Below, one piece after another: positions 1 through 10,403 of a DNA stretch of 57,621 bases. The DNA is from Croceivirga sp. (GTDB lineage: Bacteria; Bacteroidota; Bacteroidia; Flavobacteriales; Flavobacteriaceae). The translations under genes were made by a program, and so were the position numbers. Positions within the stretch are counted from its first letter, which is position 1, and every line of letters starts with the position of its first letter. The stretch spans positions 1 to 57,621 of the forward strand of contig JANQSA010000011.1 in NCBI GenBank assembly GCA_028284285.1. The letters are read 5' to 3'. The notes under the pieces are model-generated. The model was not told the DNA's origin, made no database searches, and worked only from the letters and a program-made list of their open reading frames with translations.

Positions 1-1
1 T

Positions 2-649
2 ATTGGCGTAGAGAATCCTCAATTTCTAACCGTAGTGGGTGTCATTAAAGATTTTCATTATGAATCCCTTAGACGGGATATTGGGGCATTAAGTTTGACC
101 ATAGGAAATTCAACGGGGGCTATGGCGGTAAAGCTAAATACCGGCAACTTTTCTTCAGCAATTACCGCAATTGAGAGTATATGGAATACTGTTGCACCAG
201 GGCAGCCTTTTAATTACCGCTTCATGGATGATGCCTTTAACAGCACCTATGAAGCCGACCAAAACCTGGGAAGAATCTTTGTCGCTTTCACGATATTATC
301 CATTTTTATTGCTTGTCTGGGGCTTTTTGGGTTGGCTGCCTTCAATGCCGAAAAAAGGATAAAGGAAATTGGCGTACGCAAGGTACTGGGGGCAACTGTG
401 GGTCAAATTACGTTTAGGCTAACCAAAGACTTTTTGAAGTTGGTGGGTATTGCTATTCTGATTTCCGTACCGGTGGGTTGGTTTGTTATGAACAAATGGC
501 TGGAAGACTTTTCGTACCGCATAGAGATCAATGGGTGGATCTTTCTGTTGGCTGCGGTTATGGCCATTGCCGTTGCCATACTCACAGTAAGCTATCAAAG
601 TATTAAAGCGGCTATTGCAGATCCGGTAAAAAGTTTACGCACGGAGTAA
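2..649 (+). CDS. P1: MacB/FtsX-type ABC permease, C-terminal part only (cut by window edge)
   Basis: The reading frame is open from base 2, so the gene begins before the window; 215 residues are visible. They cover the end of the second periplasmic domain (GVIKDFHYES), three helices of the last FtsX unit and the tail DPVKSLRTE. The cytoplasmic coupling segment reads KEIGVRKVLGAT after the helix ending CLGLFGLAAF, the typical FtsX-family signature. It is the nearest visible relative of P2: both have the stretch IWNTVAPGQPF and very similar last 126 residues. It shows that the permease array extends upstream of this window. The 28-nt gap to P2 ends in GTCATG. The substrate cannot be told from sequence. 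Confidence 0.93.
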   Translation: MGVENPQFLTVVGVIKDFHYESLRRDIGALSLTIGNSTGAMAVKLNTGNFSSAITAIESIWNTVAPGQPFNYRFMDDAFNSTYEADQNLGRIFVAFTILSIFIACLGLFGLAAFNAEKRIKEIGVRKVLGATVGQITFRLTKDFLKLVGIAILISVPVGWFVMNKWLEDFSYRIEINGWIFLLAAVMAIAVAILTVSYQSIKAAIADPVKSLRTE

Positions 650-677
650 ATCATCAAATCAATCAAGAATCAATGTC

Positions 678-3113
678 ATGTTCAAAAACCATCTAAAAAC
701 TGCCTGGAGAAGCCTAAAAAAGCAATCCTTTTTTACCTTGCTCAATACCTTCGGACTTGCCATCGGCATGGTCGGAGGTTTACTGATTTCACTGTATATC
801 CATGATGAGCTGAGCTATGACACCATGTTTGCCGATGCCGACCGTATACACCGCATCAATGCAGATATCAAGTTTGGCGGAGAAGATCGCAAATTTGCAG
901 TTTCGCCGGCTCCTATGGCTGAGACTGTTGACCGCGATTTTTCCGAAGTTGAGCTAACCACACGATTTCGTACAAGGGGTAGCATGCTTGTCAGAAAAGC
1001 AGATACCGAAGCTAACGTAAAAGAAATACAATCCACTTTTGTTGACTCCACCTTCTTTGAAATGTTTGACGTGGCGCTTTTGGTTGGCGATGTTAAGACC
1101 GCTCTAAAATCTCCGAACACCCTGGTTTTGACCAAATCAGCGGCTGAAAAACATTTTGGTATTCTAGAAGCTTTAGGCCAGGAACTACTTCTCAACAATA
1201 CGGAAACCTATACGGTTACCGGGGTAATAGAAGATTTCCCTAAAAATTCATTCCTAAGGGATTACTCTGTTTTCATGGCTATGGCAAGTTATGATGATTC
1301 CAGAGTGGTGAACTGGGCCAGTAACAATTACAATACGTTTATCAAACTCATCCCGTCCGCACGCGTAGAAGACTTACAAGCTCCGCTACGCGCTTTTTTG
1401 GGGAGATACGTAATTCCCGGGGTACAGGAATTTATGCCAGGCATTACCGAAGAACAGTTCAAAGCAGCCGGAAACCATTTAATCTATAGTACCATTCCGT
1501 TAACCGATATACACCTGAAATCTGACCGGGTGGCCGAAATGAGTGCTAATAATACAATTCAAAGTATCTACATACTTTCTTTTATCGCCTTATTTCTAAT
1601 TGTATTGGCCTGCGTGAACTTTATGAATTTGAGTACCGCCTATTCTCTAAAAAGAGCTAAAGAAGTAGGCATACGAAAAACATTGGGTTCCAACAAGGCG
1701 TCACTCATCCGACAGTTTTTGATTGAGTCCGGTTTGGTTTCTTTTGGTTCACTTTTAGTAGCGCTGATCCTGGCCATATTGGTTTTGCCCTATTTCAATG
1801 ATTTGGCAGATAAGGAGATTGCCATGCCTTATGCAAATCCTCTTTTTTGGTTGATTTTAATGGCTGCAGGAGTCGTTTTGGCACTTTTTTCAGGAAGTTA
1901 TCCGGCGTTTTTTATGTCAAAATTCATTCCGATAAAAGTATTAAAGGGAGCCAACGGGAACAGTTTGGAAGGTGAAAAAATTCGAAACGGTCTGGTCATA
2001 TTTCAATTTGCGATTTCCGTTTTCTTGATTATCGGCACATTGGTCGTTTACAGGCAATTGCAATACATCCAGAATAAAGACCTTGGTTTTTCCAAAGATC
2101 AGGTATTGGTTGTCGATGATGTTTTTACCATCGGAGATCGCATGACTTCTTTCAAAGAAGAAGTAAAAAAACTAGGGTTTGTCCACAATGCCACCCTTAG
2201 CAGTTATTTTCCAACACCTTCAAACAGGTCCGACAGTGTTTTTGCTCCTGAGGAAGGTGCCACAAATCAAGAGAACGCCTTGAGTATGCAGACCTGGGGC
2301 GTTGACCATGATTATGTATCCACCATGGATCTGGAGATTATTGCCGGGAGGAATTTTGACCGTGCCTATAAAAATGATTCCACAAGTATCATCATCAACG
2401 AATCCGCCGTTGCCACCATAGGGGTTTCTCCTGAAGATGTAGTGGGCAAGCGCTATACACCGGATTTGGGTGAGGAAGAGCCCGAATATTTTACGATCAT
2501 AGGAGTGGTAAAGAACTTTCACTTTTCCCCTTTCAAGGAAGAGATAGAAGCCTTGAGCCTCCGTTTAAGCGCTTTTGCGGGTTCCATGGCGATAAGGCTA
2601 GAGACAGACGATTATTCAAATGCCATAACAAGTATTGAAGGAATTTGGAACACCGTTGCTCCCGGTCAACCCTTTGATTATTATTTTATGGAAGATTCCT
2701 TTAATACTACATACAAATCCGAGCAACGTTTGGGTCGCATCTTTATCATATTTACTACCCTTTCTATTCTAATCGCCTGCCTTGGATTATTCGGATTAGC
2801 CGCCTTTAATGCTGAAAAGCGCACCAAGGAAATAGGTGTACGAAAGGTATTGGGGGCAAGTGTTAGTCAAATTTCATATCGCCTTACCATGGACTTTATC
2901 AAGTTGGTTGGTATAGGTATACTCATTTCTTTGCCCATAGGCTGGTACGCCATGAACAAGTGGCTTGAAGATTTTTCGTATCGCATTGAGGTCAGTTGGT
3001 GGATGCTGGTAATTGCAGCCTCACTGGCCGTAGGCATTGCCATACTAACGGTAAGCTATCAAAGTATCAGGGCGGCAATAACAAATCCGGTCAAAAGTTT
3101 ACGCACAGAATAA
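678..3113 (+). CDS. P2: MacB/FtsX-type ABC permease, two fused halves (811 aa)
   Basis: Inner-membrane permease of the MacB/LolCE/FtsX superfamily, expected to need a partner ATPase. Predicted layout, typical for the whole array: helix 1 at about 21-43; periplasmic MacB-like domain 45-290; helices at 297-320, 352-372 and 389-410 with a cytoplasmic coupling loop (KEVGIRKTLGS, from 328); helix 437-458 starting the second half; second periplasmic domain 465-685; then helices near 687-708, 741-757 and 775-795 with the second coupling loop KEIGVRKVLGA from 717. The first half closes with PIKVLKG and the second with NPVKSLRTE, matching tails that support an internal duplication. MacB and FtsX proteins elsewhere usually carry only one such half. 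The start aligns with all paralogues (MFKNHLKTAWRSL). Closest neighbour is P1. Confidence 0.95.
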   Translation: MFKNHLKTAWRSLKKQSFFTLLNTFGLAIGMVGGLLISLYIHDELSYDTMFADADRIHRINADIKFGGEDRKFAVSPAPMAETVDRDFSEVELTTRFRTRGSMLVRKADTEANVKEIQSTFVDSTFFEMFDVALLVGDVKTALKSPNTLVLTKSAAEKHFGILEALGQELLLNNTETYTVTGVIEDFPKNSFLRDYSVFMAMASYDDSRVVNWASNNYNTFIKLIPSARVEDLQAPLRAFLGRYVIPGVQEFMPGITEEQFKAAGNHLIYSTIPLTDIHLKSDRVAEMSANNTIQSIYILSFIALFLIVLACVNFMNLSTAYSLKRAKEVGIRKTLGSNKASLIRQFLIESGLVSFGSLLVALILAILVLPYFNDLADKEIAMPYANPLFWLILMAAGVVLALFSGSYPAFFMSKFIPIKVLKGANGNSLEGEKIRNGLVIFQFAISVFLIIGTLVVYRQLQYIQNKDLGFSKDQVLVVDDVFTIGDRMTSFKEEVKKLGFVHNATLSSYFPTPSNRSDSVFAPEEGATNQENALSMQTWGVDHDYVSTMDLEIIAGRNFDRAYKNDSTSIIINESAVATIGVSPEDVVGKRYTPDLGEEEPEYFTIIGVVKNFHFSPFKEEIEALSLRLSAFAGSMAIRLETDDYSNAITSIEGIWNTVAPGQPFDYYFMEDSFNTTYKSEQRLGRIFIIFTTLSILIACLGLFGLAAFNAEKRTKEIGVRKVLGASVSQISYRLTMDFIKLVGIGILISLPIGWYAMNKWLEDFSYRIEVSWWMLVIAASLAVGIAILTVSYQSIRAAITNPVKSLRTE

Positions 3114-3130
3114 TCAAAAAACGAACGACA

Positions 3131-5566
3131 ATGTTTACTAATCAATTAAAGATCGCCTGGAGAAACCTGCTAAAAAACAAGGGGTTTACTGTTATCAATG
3201 TTTTGGGCTTGAGTACAGGAGTTGCCGCCTGTATGCTTATTGCTATCTACATTTTACACGAAAGCAGTTACGATAAAGCGGTAACTGATTCTTCTCAGAT
3301 CTATAGAATGCTCAATAGAGATATTCGTGAGGGAAAAATTGACGATGGTATTCATTTTTCGGCAAACACAGCCTCAACTGTGATGCACGATTTTCCGGAG
3401 GTGATCAACGCGGGCAGATTGAATGACAACGATTTATTCTATGGGGCGGGAAGTAACGAAATACGGATAGAAGGCCAGGAAATGCAACACCATGAAAAAG
3501 GGTTTACCTATGCAGACCAGGCCATTATTGACATCATGGATATTGACATGATCCACGGTGAAAAAAAATCCGCCTTATCAGAACCGTTTACCCTTGTAAT
3601 ATCCGAAACCATTTCAAAAAAGTACTTTGGCGATAGTAATCCCGTGGGCCGTTCTATCTATTTGAACGGCAATGATAATCAGCCTTTTCGCATTAATGGG
3701 GTAATGGAGGATTTTGCGAGTAACTCTCACATGAACTATGATTTTCTACTGACCCTGTCCGGTGTTGAGTTTGGGGAGGGCGAACAGACAAGATGGATAC
3801 AAAGTAATTACCCCACCTACATTCAGCTACAACCGGGTACGGATGTGGCGGCATTTCAAAAAAAACTATCCCATACCCTGATCTATGATTATCTAAAGCC
3901 TGCTTATGAAGCCGGTGGTTTTGTAATGCCCGATAACGCAGAAGAAAGCTTTAGTATTCAATTACAACCCCTTACGGATATTAATTTGTATTCTAAAAAC
4001 ATTGCCTTCGAGGCCGGTAAAAGGAATGATATTAAAGTGATTTCAATTTTTGGCATTGTCGCTGTTTTTATTTTGGTCATTGCCAGCATTAATTTTGTTA
4101 ACCTATCCACCGCCAAATCTGCCAATAGAGCGAAAGAAGTGGGCATCAAAAAGGTAGTAGGCTCATCAAAAAACCACCTCATAGGCCAGTTCCTTACCGA
4201 ATCCATCTTGGTAACGTTTATCGCATTCATGATAGGGACCCTCCTGTCTTTTCTCCTTATGCCATTGTTCCGTGAGATCTCCGGAAAAGCACTGCAAATT
4301 CCCTGGGCAAATCCCTGGTTCGCTGTGAGTATTCTAATAGGCACATTAGGGGTTGGCTTCATAGCCGGGTTGTATCCTTCTTTTTACCTATCAAGGTTTA
4401 AGCCCAGCGCTGTGCTCAAAGGCAAATTAGCCATAGGAAGTAAGTCAAGCAGTCTTCGAAGCGGTTTGGTCATTTTTCAATTTGCCATCTCCATTATCCT
4501 CATCATAGGAACATTGATCGTTAACCAACAATTGAATTTCATCCTTAATTCAAAAATCGGATTTGAGAAAGAACAGGTTGTTCAGCTATACGGCACCCAT
4601 ATGCTTGGGGATCGGATAGCTACTTTTAAAGAAGAACTAAAAGGGCTTAACGGGGTCAAAAGTGTTAGTGTTAGCGACTACCTCCCGCTGGAGAGCACTA
4701 AAAGAAATGGTAATGGTTTTGTGAATGAAGGACGCGACAACATCGATGAAACCGTTTTTGGTCAGGCATGGGTCATTGATGATGACTATCTGGAAACTTT
4801 GGGAATGAAGCTAGTAGAGGGAAGGAATTTTTCCGAAGAAAGGAGTACCGATGAACAGGCCACAATTATCAACCAGACCATGGCACAAAAATTAAACCTG
4901 GAAGATCCCCTTGGCAAAAGGATCTCCAGATACGGTGAAGTGTACGAAGTTATTGGTGTGGTTGAAGACTTCAACTTCAGCTCCTTTAAACAGAAAGTGG
5001 AGCCGCTCTCTTTTTTCCTGGGAACAAGCGCAACCATAACCTCAGTCAAAATAGAAACAGGGGATATTGGATCATTACTGTCTTCCATGGAAACCAAATG
5101 GAAAGCATTCATGCCCAACATGCAGATGCGCTATGCTTTTATGGATGATTCTTTCGCGGAGATGTACAACAATGTCAATCGGATCAAACAAATATTCATA
5201 TCGTTTGCTATCCTGGCCATTTTTGTGGCTTGTTTAGGGCTTTTTGCCTTATCCGCCTTTATGGTTGAGCAACGTAAAAAGGAAATCAGTATCCGAATGG
5301 TTTTGGGTGCTACATTACAGGGAATATACAAACTACTGACCTTCAATTTTATCAAGCTTATTCTGGTGGCAGCTGCCATAGCTACTCCTATCTCTTGGTA
5401 TATCATGAGCCGGTGGCTGGAGGATTATGCTTACAAAATAGATATCAGCTGGGAAGTGCTGACGGTGGGTTCCGCAATAGCAATAATCATTGCCGTTTTT
5501 ACTATAAGCTATCAGTCCGTATCCGCAGCATTGGCACAGCCTTACAGAAATTTAAACACTGAATAA
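3131..5566 (+). CDS. P3: MacB/FtsX-type ABC permease (811 aa)
   Basis: The frame is open further upstream, but the start at 3131 is chosen because it gives the array-wide N-terminus (MFTNQLKIAWRNLLKNKG) and avoids overlapping P2; the gap is 17 nt. Coupling loop 1 is KEVGIKKVVGS (about 335). Coupling loop 2 is KEISIRMVLGA (about 717), with Met where nearly all paralogues have Lys. The tail AQPYRNLNTE departs from the NPVKSLRTE consensus. The region before helix 2 (KNIAFEAGKRND) belongs to none of the recognisable subgroups. The junction sequence TAATCAAAAAAC after P2 recurs after this gene. Role is as for P2: a membrane permease half-pair with unknown substrate. Confidence 0.94.
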   Translation: MFTNQLKIAWRNLLKNKGFTVINVLGLSTGVAACMLIAIYILHESSYDKAVTDSSQIYRMLNRDIREGKIDDGIHFSANTASTVMHDFPEVINAGRLNDNDLFYGAGSNEIRIEGQEMQHHEKGFTYADQAIIDIMDIDMIHGEKKSALSEPFTLVISETISKKYFGDSNPVGRSIYLNGNDNQPFRINGVMEDFASNSHMNYDFLLTLSGVEFGEGEQTRWIQSNYPTYIQLQPGTDVAAFQKKLSHTLIYDYLKPAYEAGGFVMPDNAEESFSIQLQPLTDINLYSKNIAFEAGKRNDIKVISIFGIVAVFILVIASINFVNLSTAKSANRAKEVGIKKVVGSSKNHLIGQFLTESILVTFIAFMIGTLLSFLLMPLFREISGKALQIPWANPWFAVSILIGTLGVGFIAGLYPSFYLSRFKPSAVLKGKLAIGSKSSSLRSGLVIFQFAISIILIIGTLIVNQQLNFILNSKIGFEKEQVVQLYGTHMLGDRIATFKEELKGLNGVKSVSVSDYLPLESTKRNGNGFVNEGRDNIDETVFGQAWVIDDDYLETLGMKLVEGRNFSEERSTDEQATIINQTMAQKLNLEDPLGKRISRYGEVYEVIGVVEDFNFSSFKQKVEPLSFFLGTSATITSVKIETGDIGSLLSSMETKWKAFMPNMQMRYAFMDDSFAEMYNNVNRIKQIFISFAILAIFVACLGLFALSAFMVEQRKKEISIRMVLGATLQGIYKLLTFNFIKLILVAAAIATPISWYIMSRWLEDYAYKIDISWEVLTVGSAIAIIIAVFTISYQSVSAALAQPYRNLNTE

Positions 5567-5583
5567 TCAAAAAACAAACCGTC

Positions 5584-7983
5584 ATGTTTAAAAATTATTT
5601 AAAAATCGGTTGGAGGAACTTGCTAAAAAACAAGGCGTACTCTGCTATTAATATTGGAGGCCTTGCCTTAGGCATAGCCGTTACATTGATCATTGGGCTT
5701 TGGGTCCATGACGAGCTTACCTACAATAACTACTTTAAAAACAGGGATAAAATTGCGCAGGTATTTCAATCCCAAACTTTTAATGGGCAAACCGGTACCG
5801 GGCCTGCCATACCCTTGCCTCTGGAACCTGCCTTACGTGATGGGTACAATGATAACTTTAAGCACATCATGATGGCCTCATGGACACAATCCAGCTACAT
5901 CACCTACCAGGAAACGGACTTGTCCAGAACGGGAAACTATATGCAGCCCATGGCTCCAGAAGTATTGAATCTGGAAGTTATCAAAGGTGAAAAAGATGGA
6001 CTTAGGGATATTAATTCCATTATGCTCTCGGAATCCCTGGCAAATGCACTATTCAGCAATGAAGATCCTATAGGTAAAACCGTAGAAATTGGCAATCAAT
6101 ATGATCTGATGGTTACCGGTGTTTATAAGGATATTCCCTATAACAATGCTTTTCACGATACAGATTACATAATTCCATGGGATCATTACGTAACGAACAG
6201 GGAGTGGATACAGAACTCATTAGACAACTGGGGCAACAACTCATTTCAGCTTTTTGTTCAGATTGCAGATAACGCGAATATGCAGGCCGTTTCAGAAGCT
6301 ATTAGAAATGTGAAGAAAGATCTTAATGAGGACACCGTGGAATTTAACCCGCAGCTGTTCCTGTTACCTATGGAGGATTGGCATTTAAGGAACAATTTTG
6401 AAAATGGAAAACAGGTAGGTGGGCGCATTAGATATGTTTGGCTTTTTGGTATCATTGGTGCATTTGTATTGTTGTTGGCCTGTATCAACTTCATGAACTT
6501 AAGTACGGCGAGATCTGAGAAACGCGCCAAAGAAGTAGGTATACGAAAATCTATCGGCTCTCAGAGAGGTCAACTAATAAACCAGTTCTTGAGTGAGTCC
6601 TTTCTGATTGTTCTCTTCGCCTATTTTGTTGCCCTGTTCATTGTTTTGATATCACTGAACGGGTTTAATGAGCTGGCCCGAAAGGAAATTGAATTTCCCT
6701 GGTCCAGTCCGGTTTTTTGGGTGATCTCGCTATTCCTTATTTTATTTACAGCACTCCTGGCAGGTAGTTACCCGGCACTCTATTTATCTTCTTTCAAGCC
6801 CGTGGCAGTCTTAAAAGGAACCTTTCAATCCGGAAAATATTCGGGTTTGCCCAGAAAAATTCTGGTAGTGCTTCAATTCACGGTTTCTGTAGCCTTTATC
6901 ATAGGTACGGTAATTGTGATGCAACAAATCAACTATGCAAAAAACAGACCTGTAGGGTATGACAAAGAAGGATTGATCCAGGTCCCCACTTTTAGCCAGG
7001 ATTTTAATGGAAAAACGGATCTTATGCGAAGCGAGTTTTTGAACTCGGGGGCCGTGGTTTCTATGGCAACTTCAAGCAGCCCAACCACCCGGATATGGTC
7101 CAACAGGAGCGGTTTTACCTGGGAGGGAAAACCGGATGGCTTTCAAGAAGATCTGGCCTGGACGGAGGTGTCGCCGGAATATGCCAAAACCCTTAACTTA
7201 AAGATTGTGGAAGGTAGGGACTTCTCCCGTGATTTTGCTTCCGATTCTTTAGGGGTTTTGATCAATGAAACCGCCAAAAGTTACCTGGGTCTGGAAAATC
7301 CGGTAGGGATGTTACTCAAAGATTCCGACGAGGAAGATCCGGACCCCCCAATGAAGATCATTGGTGTAGTCCAGGACATGATTGCACAGTCTCCTTACGA
7401 GCCGGTTAAACAAGGCGTGTACGTATATGATCGTTTTGAAAACTTTAGCTATTACAATTTAAGATTAAATCCCAACCAAAGTGCCAGTCAAAACCTTGCT
7501 ACAGTTGAGCGGGTGTTCAAGGAGCATTTTCCTGATGTTCCTTTTGAATATCAATTTGTGGATGAGGAATACGGTGAAAAATTTGCTGCCGAAGAGCGCA
7601 TTGGAAGCCTGTCCGGCATCTTCACTGCCCTTGCCATTTTAATCAGTTGTCTTGGATTATTTGGTTTGACTTCCTTTGTGGCTGAGCAGCGTACCAAAGA
7701 AATTGGGGTGCGAAAGGTGTTGGGTGCCACAGTGTTCAACGTCTGGAACATGCTTTCCAAAGACTTCCTTAGGCTGGTAACCATCTCGTGTTTTATCGCT
7801 ATTCCTATTTCCTATTATATCATGAATGGATGGCTACAGGACTATCCGTACAGGGTGATTCTGGAATGGTGGATTTTTGTATTGGCTGTAGTAGGGGCAA
7901 TGGGAATTACAGTCCTTACCGTAAGTTTTCAGGCTATTCGGGCTGCCCGGCAAAATCCGGTGAAGAGTTTGCGTACGGAATAA
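5584..7983 (+). CDS. P4: MacB/FtsX-type ABC permease (799 aa), sister of P9
   Basis: It starts 17 nt after P3 with MFKNYLKIGWRNLLKNKAYS. Coupling loop 1 is KEVGIRKSIGS (about 315), loop 2 KEIGVRKVLGA (705), tail NPVKSLRTE. Before helix 2 it carries NNFENGKQVGGRIRYVWLFG, the signature of a subgroup also containing P8, P9, P14 and P15. By eye it is much closer to P9, five genes downstream, than to its neighbours: both share GLALGIAV/GLAVGMAV, the FKHI-MASW segment, the PWDHYVT/PWERYIT region, and SSPTTRIWSN versus SAPTTEIWSN in the second periplasmic domain. Its last 26 coding bases begin a 34-bp stretch repeated exactly at the end of P5. Confidence 0.95.
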   Translation: MFKNYLKIGWRNLLKNKAYSAINIGGLALGIAVTLIIGLWVHDELTYNNYFKNRDKIAQVFQSQTFNGQTGTGPAIPLPLEPALRDGYNDNFKHIMMASWTQSSYITYQETDLSRTGNYMQPMAPEVLNLEVIKGEKDGLRDINSIMLSESLANALFSNEDPIGKTVEIGNQYDLMVTGVYKDIPYNNAFHDTDYIIPWDHYVTNREWIQNSLDNWGNNSFQLFVQIADNANMQAVSEAIRNVKKDLNEDTVEFNPQLFLLPMEDWHLRNNFENGKQVGGRIRYVWLFGIIGAFVLLLACINFMNLSTARSEKRAKEVGIRKSIGSQRGQLINQFLSESFLIVLFAYFVALFIVLISLNGFNELARKEIEFPWSSPVFWVISLFLILFTALLAGSYPALYLSSFKPVAVLKGTFQSGKYSGLPRKILVVLQFTVSVAFIIGTVIVMQQINYAKNRPVGYDKEGLIQVPTFSQDFNGKTDLMRSEFLNSGAVVSMATSSSPTTRIWSNRSGFTWEGKPDGFQEDLAWTEVSPEYAKTLNLKIVEGRDFSRDFASDSLGVLINETAKSYLGLENPVGMLLKDSDEEDPDPPMKIIGVVQDMIAQSPYEPVKQGVYVYDRFENFSYYNLRLNPNQSASQNLATVERVFKEHFPDVPFEYQFVDEEYGEKFAAEERIGSLSGIFTALAILISCLGLFGLTSFVAEQRTKEIGVRKVLGATVFNVWNMLSKDFLRLVTISCFIAIPISYYIMNGWLQDYPYRVILEWWIFVLAVVGAMGITVLTVSFQAIRAARQNPVKSLRTE

Positions 7984-7987
7984 AACA
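7954..7987 (+). repeat. 34-bp perfect direct repeat, copy 1 (end of P4)
   Basis: The last codons of P4 (NPVKSLRTE and stop) plus the next bases are identical over 34 bp to 10374-10407 at the end of P5. Synonymous positions and bases past the stop also match, so protein-level conservation alone does not explain it. Confidence 0.9.
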
Positions 7988-8012
7988 TCATTTTAATCAA
8001 AAAGCGTCAGTT

Positions 8013-10403
8013 ATGATAAAAAGCTATTTAAAAATCGCTTGGCGGAATCTAAAGAAAAATCGGATGTTTTCGCTGATTAATATTGTTGGACTTTCCATAG
8101 GATTGGCCATTACTATCGTATTGTTCCTGTTTATTTCAAACGAACTGAGTTTTAATACCATGTATCCCAAAAAGGACCGGATTTACAGGGTTCTGACAGA
8201 AATGGGTAGCCAGTATGACAATGAGACCTGGGCAACCTCACCGCCCATTATGGCCGCCGCCTTAAAAGAGGAAATCACCAATGTTGAAACAGCGGCCAGG
8301 GTATATAAACACAATTTTGGCAATACCGCCGCTATTAGGGCAAACGACCAGAATTACACGGAAGATATGTTCTTTTGGGTGGACCAGGAATTGCTGACCA
8401 TTTTTGATATTCAATTGGCCAAGGGAAAAGCTGCAGACGTACTCAGCAGACCCAACACTGTCATTATTTCTGAATCGGCGGCGCAGAAGTACTTTAATCA
8501 GCTTGATCCTATAGGTAAAACCCTTCTTGTTGACAATAACAAACAACTTGAGATTACAGGTGTTTACAAGGACTTCCCTGAAAACAGCACTTTAGATGCC
8601 CAGATCATGGCCTCCAGCAATGGCTCTTGGTTTTTTGAAAGAAGATCCTGGGGCAATTTAAGCTTCGAGACCTATTGCCTGTTACAGGAAAAGGCTACCA
8701 TGGATGCCACCATTGCACAGATGAATAAGATGTTGGATGCCAAGGTTCCCGAGAACAACCAATGGTACAGTTTATCCCTACAGCCTTTGAAAAGCGTACA
8801 CTTATATTCGGCTTCGTATCAAAATTCGTATGCTTCATATATTGGGGATATCGCCGAAGTGCGTAACCTGGGGTATTTGGCTGTACTCATACTCTTAATT
8901 GCCTGTATGAACTATATGAACCTTACTACAGCCAGGTTACAAAAAAGTTCAAAAGAGGTTGGTATCAGCAAAACTTTGGGTGCCTTAACCAAATCGTTGG
9001 CCCTTCGGTTTTATGTGGAAACTGCATTGATAACGGCAATATCAATAGTTCTGGGAATACTCCTGGCCATACTTATATTGCCCGGTTTCAATGCCCTGAC
9101 CAATCAGAAGCTAACGATACATCTTTTAGCAAACGGTACCCTTATATGGGTCGTATTGGGCATTTGGCTGGTGACCACTTTGGTTTCGGGCATGTATCCT
9201 TCATTGTACCTGTCAAAATTTTTGCCCAGGGAGGTCTTATCCCCATCGTCAAAGCAAGAAAAAGGCAATGTGGTGTTTCGAAAAGGATTGGTCGTACTAC
9301 AGTTTGCCGCTTCTGCCGCCTTGATCGTTGGTGTGCTTATTATCTACCAGCAAACCAAATACATACAAAATAAAAAACTGGGGTTTTCTCCCGAAAATAT
9401 AGTGGCAATTTCAACAAGGGGCTTAAGGGGCGATGACAATAAGAATGCTTTGATTCAGGAGTTTACAAAAAATGCCGATGTAAAATCAGTGGCTTTTGCC
9501 CAGGGATATCCCGGAATGGATGTTAGTGGCTATGTTTTGCAAAAAAATGAATCGGATGGAGAACAAGGCCTGGCGATTCAAGCCAATACCGCGGACGCCA
9601 ATATTGTTGATGTACTGAAATTGAACCTTTTGGCCGGAAAGACCCTCCCCATTAACAAAAATGAGAACGATACGATAGTGGATGTGATCTTGAATAAAAA
9701 GGCCGTTGATTATTTGGGCTATTCCCCGGAAGAGGCGATTGGTAAAGACATAAACATTTTTTATCGTAAAACAACAAGAATTGCCGGGGTGGTCAAAGAT
9801 TTCAATTTTACCTCTTTACACCAACCTATAGGAGCTTACGCCTTCCACAATCACACAAATGAAGCAAAATCCTATGTGCTGGTCAGAATTAATTCAGGCA
9901 ATTTGTCAAATACCTTGTCACAATTAAAAACTGTTTTTTCAAGAATAGCCCCAAATCTCGATTTCAATTATTCGTTCCTGGATCAGAATTTGGAACGCTT
10001 GTATGAACGGGAGAAAAGGACAGCAAGAGTAACCGTTGTGTTTAGCCTGTTGGCCATTATTATAGCCTGCCTGGGCCTATTTGGGCTGGCAGCCTTTACC
10101 GCGGAACAACGCAAAAAAGAAATAGGGGTACGCAAGGTATTGGGTGCAAGTGTTGTGGGTATCACCCAAATGCTATCCAAAGACTTTTTAAAACTGGTTG
10201 TCGCGGCCCTTGTCATTGCCTTTCCCCTGGCTTTTTGGGTTATGTCAAAATGGTTGGAAGGCTTTGCTTACAGAATTAACATTGGATGGGCGGTTTTTGC
10301 CGTATCTGGAGCCATTACTGTTTTTATCGCTCTGTTTACGGTTAGTTTTCAGACGGTCAGTGCGGCAATCGCCAATCCGGTGAAGAGTTTGCGTACGGAA
10401 TAA
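8013..10403 (+). CDS. P5: MacB/FtsX-type ABC permease (796 aa)
   Basis: The frame continues upstream into P4, but 8013 is chosen because it matches the paralogue N-terminus (MIKSYLKIAWRNLKKNRMFS) and leaves a 29-nt gap. Coupling loop 1 is KEVGISKTLGA (about 313), with Ser at a position that is Arg or Lys in most copies; loop 2 is canonical KEIGVRKVLGA (702). The tail is NPVKSLRTE. The region before helix 2 (ASYQNSYASYIGDIAEVR) is unlike the other copies. The second periplasmic domain ends with the family motif GVVKDFNFTS. The 86-nt gap after it, before P6, contains a GC-rich palindrome. Confidence 0.94.
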   Translation: MIKSYLKIAWRNLKKNRMFSLINIVGLSIGLAITIVLFLFISNELSFNTMYPKKDRIYRVLTEMGSQYDNETWATSPPIMAAALKEEITNVETAARVYKHNFGNTAAIRANDQNYTEDMFFWVDQELLTIFDIQLAKGKAADVLSRPNTVIISESAAQKYFNQLDPIGKTLLVDNNKQLEITGVYKDFPENSTLDAQIMASSNGSWFFERRSWGNLSFETYCLLQEKATMDATIAQMNKMLDAKVPENNQWYSLSLQPLKSVHLYSASYQNSYASYIGDIAEVRNLGYLAVLILLIACMNYMNLTTARLQKSSKEVGISKTLGALTKSLALRFYVETALITAISIVLGILLAILILPGFNALTNQKLTIHLLANGTLIWVVLGIWLVTTLVSGMYPSLYLSKFLPREVLSPSSKQEKGNVVFRKGLVVLQFAASAALIVGVLIIYQQTKYIQNKKLGFSPENIVAISTRGLRGDDNKNALIQEFTKNADVKSVAFAQGYPGMDVSGYVLQKNESDGEQGLAIQANTADANIVDVLKLNLLAGKTLPINKNENDTIVDVILNKKAVDYLGYSPEEAIGKDINIFYRKTTRIAGVVKDFNFTSLHQPIGAYAFHNHTNEAKSYVLVRINSGNLSNTLSQLKTVFSRIAPNLDFNYSFLDQNLERLYEREKRTARVTVVFSLLAIIIACLGLFGLAAFTAEQRKKEIGVRKVLGASVVGITQMLSKDFLKLVVAALVIAFPLAFWVMSKWLEGFAYRINIGWAVFAVSGAITVFIALFTVSFQTVSAAIANPVKSLRTE

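Noticed and set aside
7788-8012. In-frame N-terminal extensions of P3, P5, P6, P10, P15 and P16 (for example 7788-8012, 34490-34846)
   Set aside because: They overlap the preceding permease gene or span gaps with palindromes, and only the downstream ATG gives the array-wide N-terminus.
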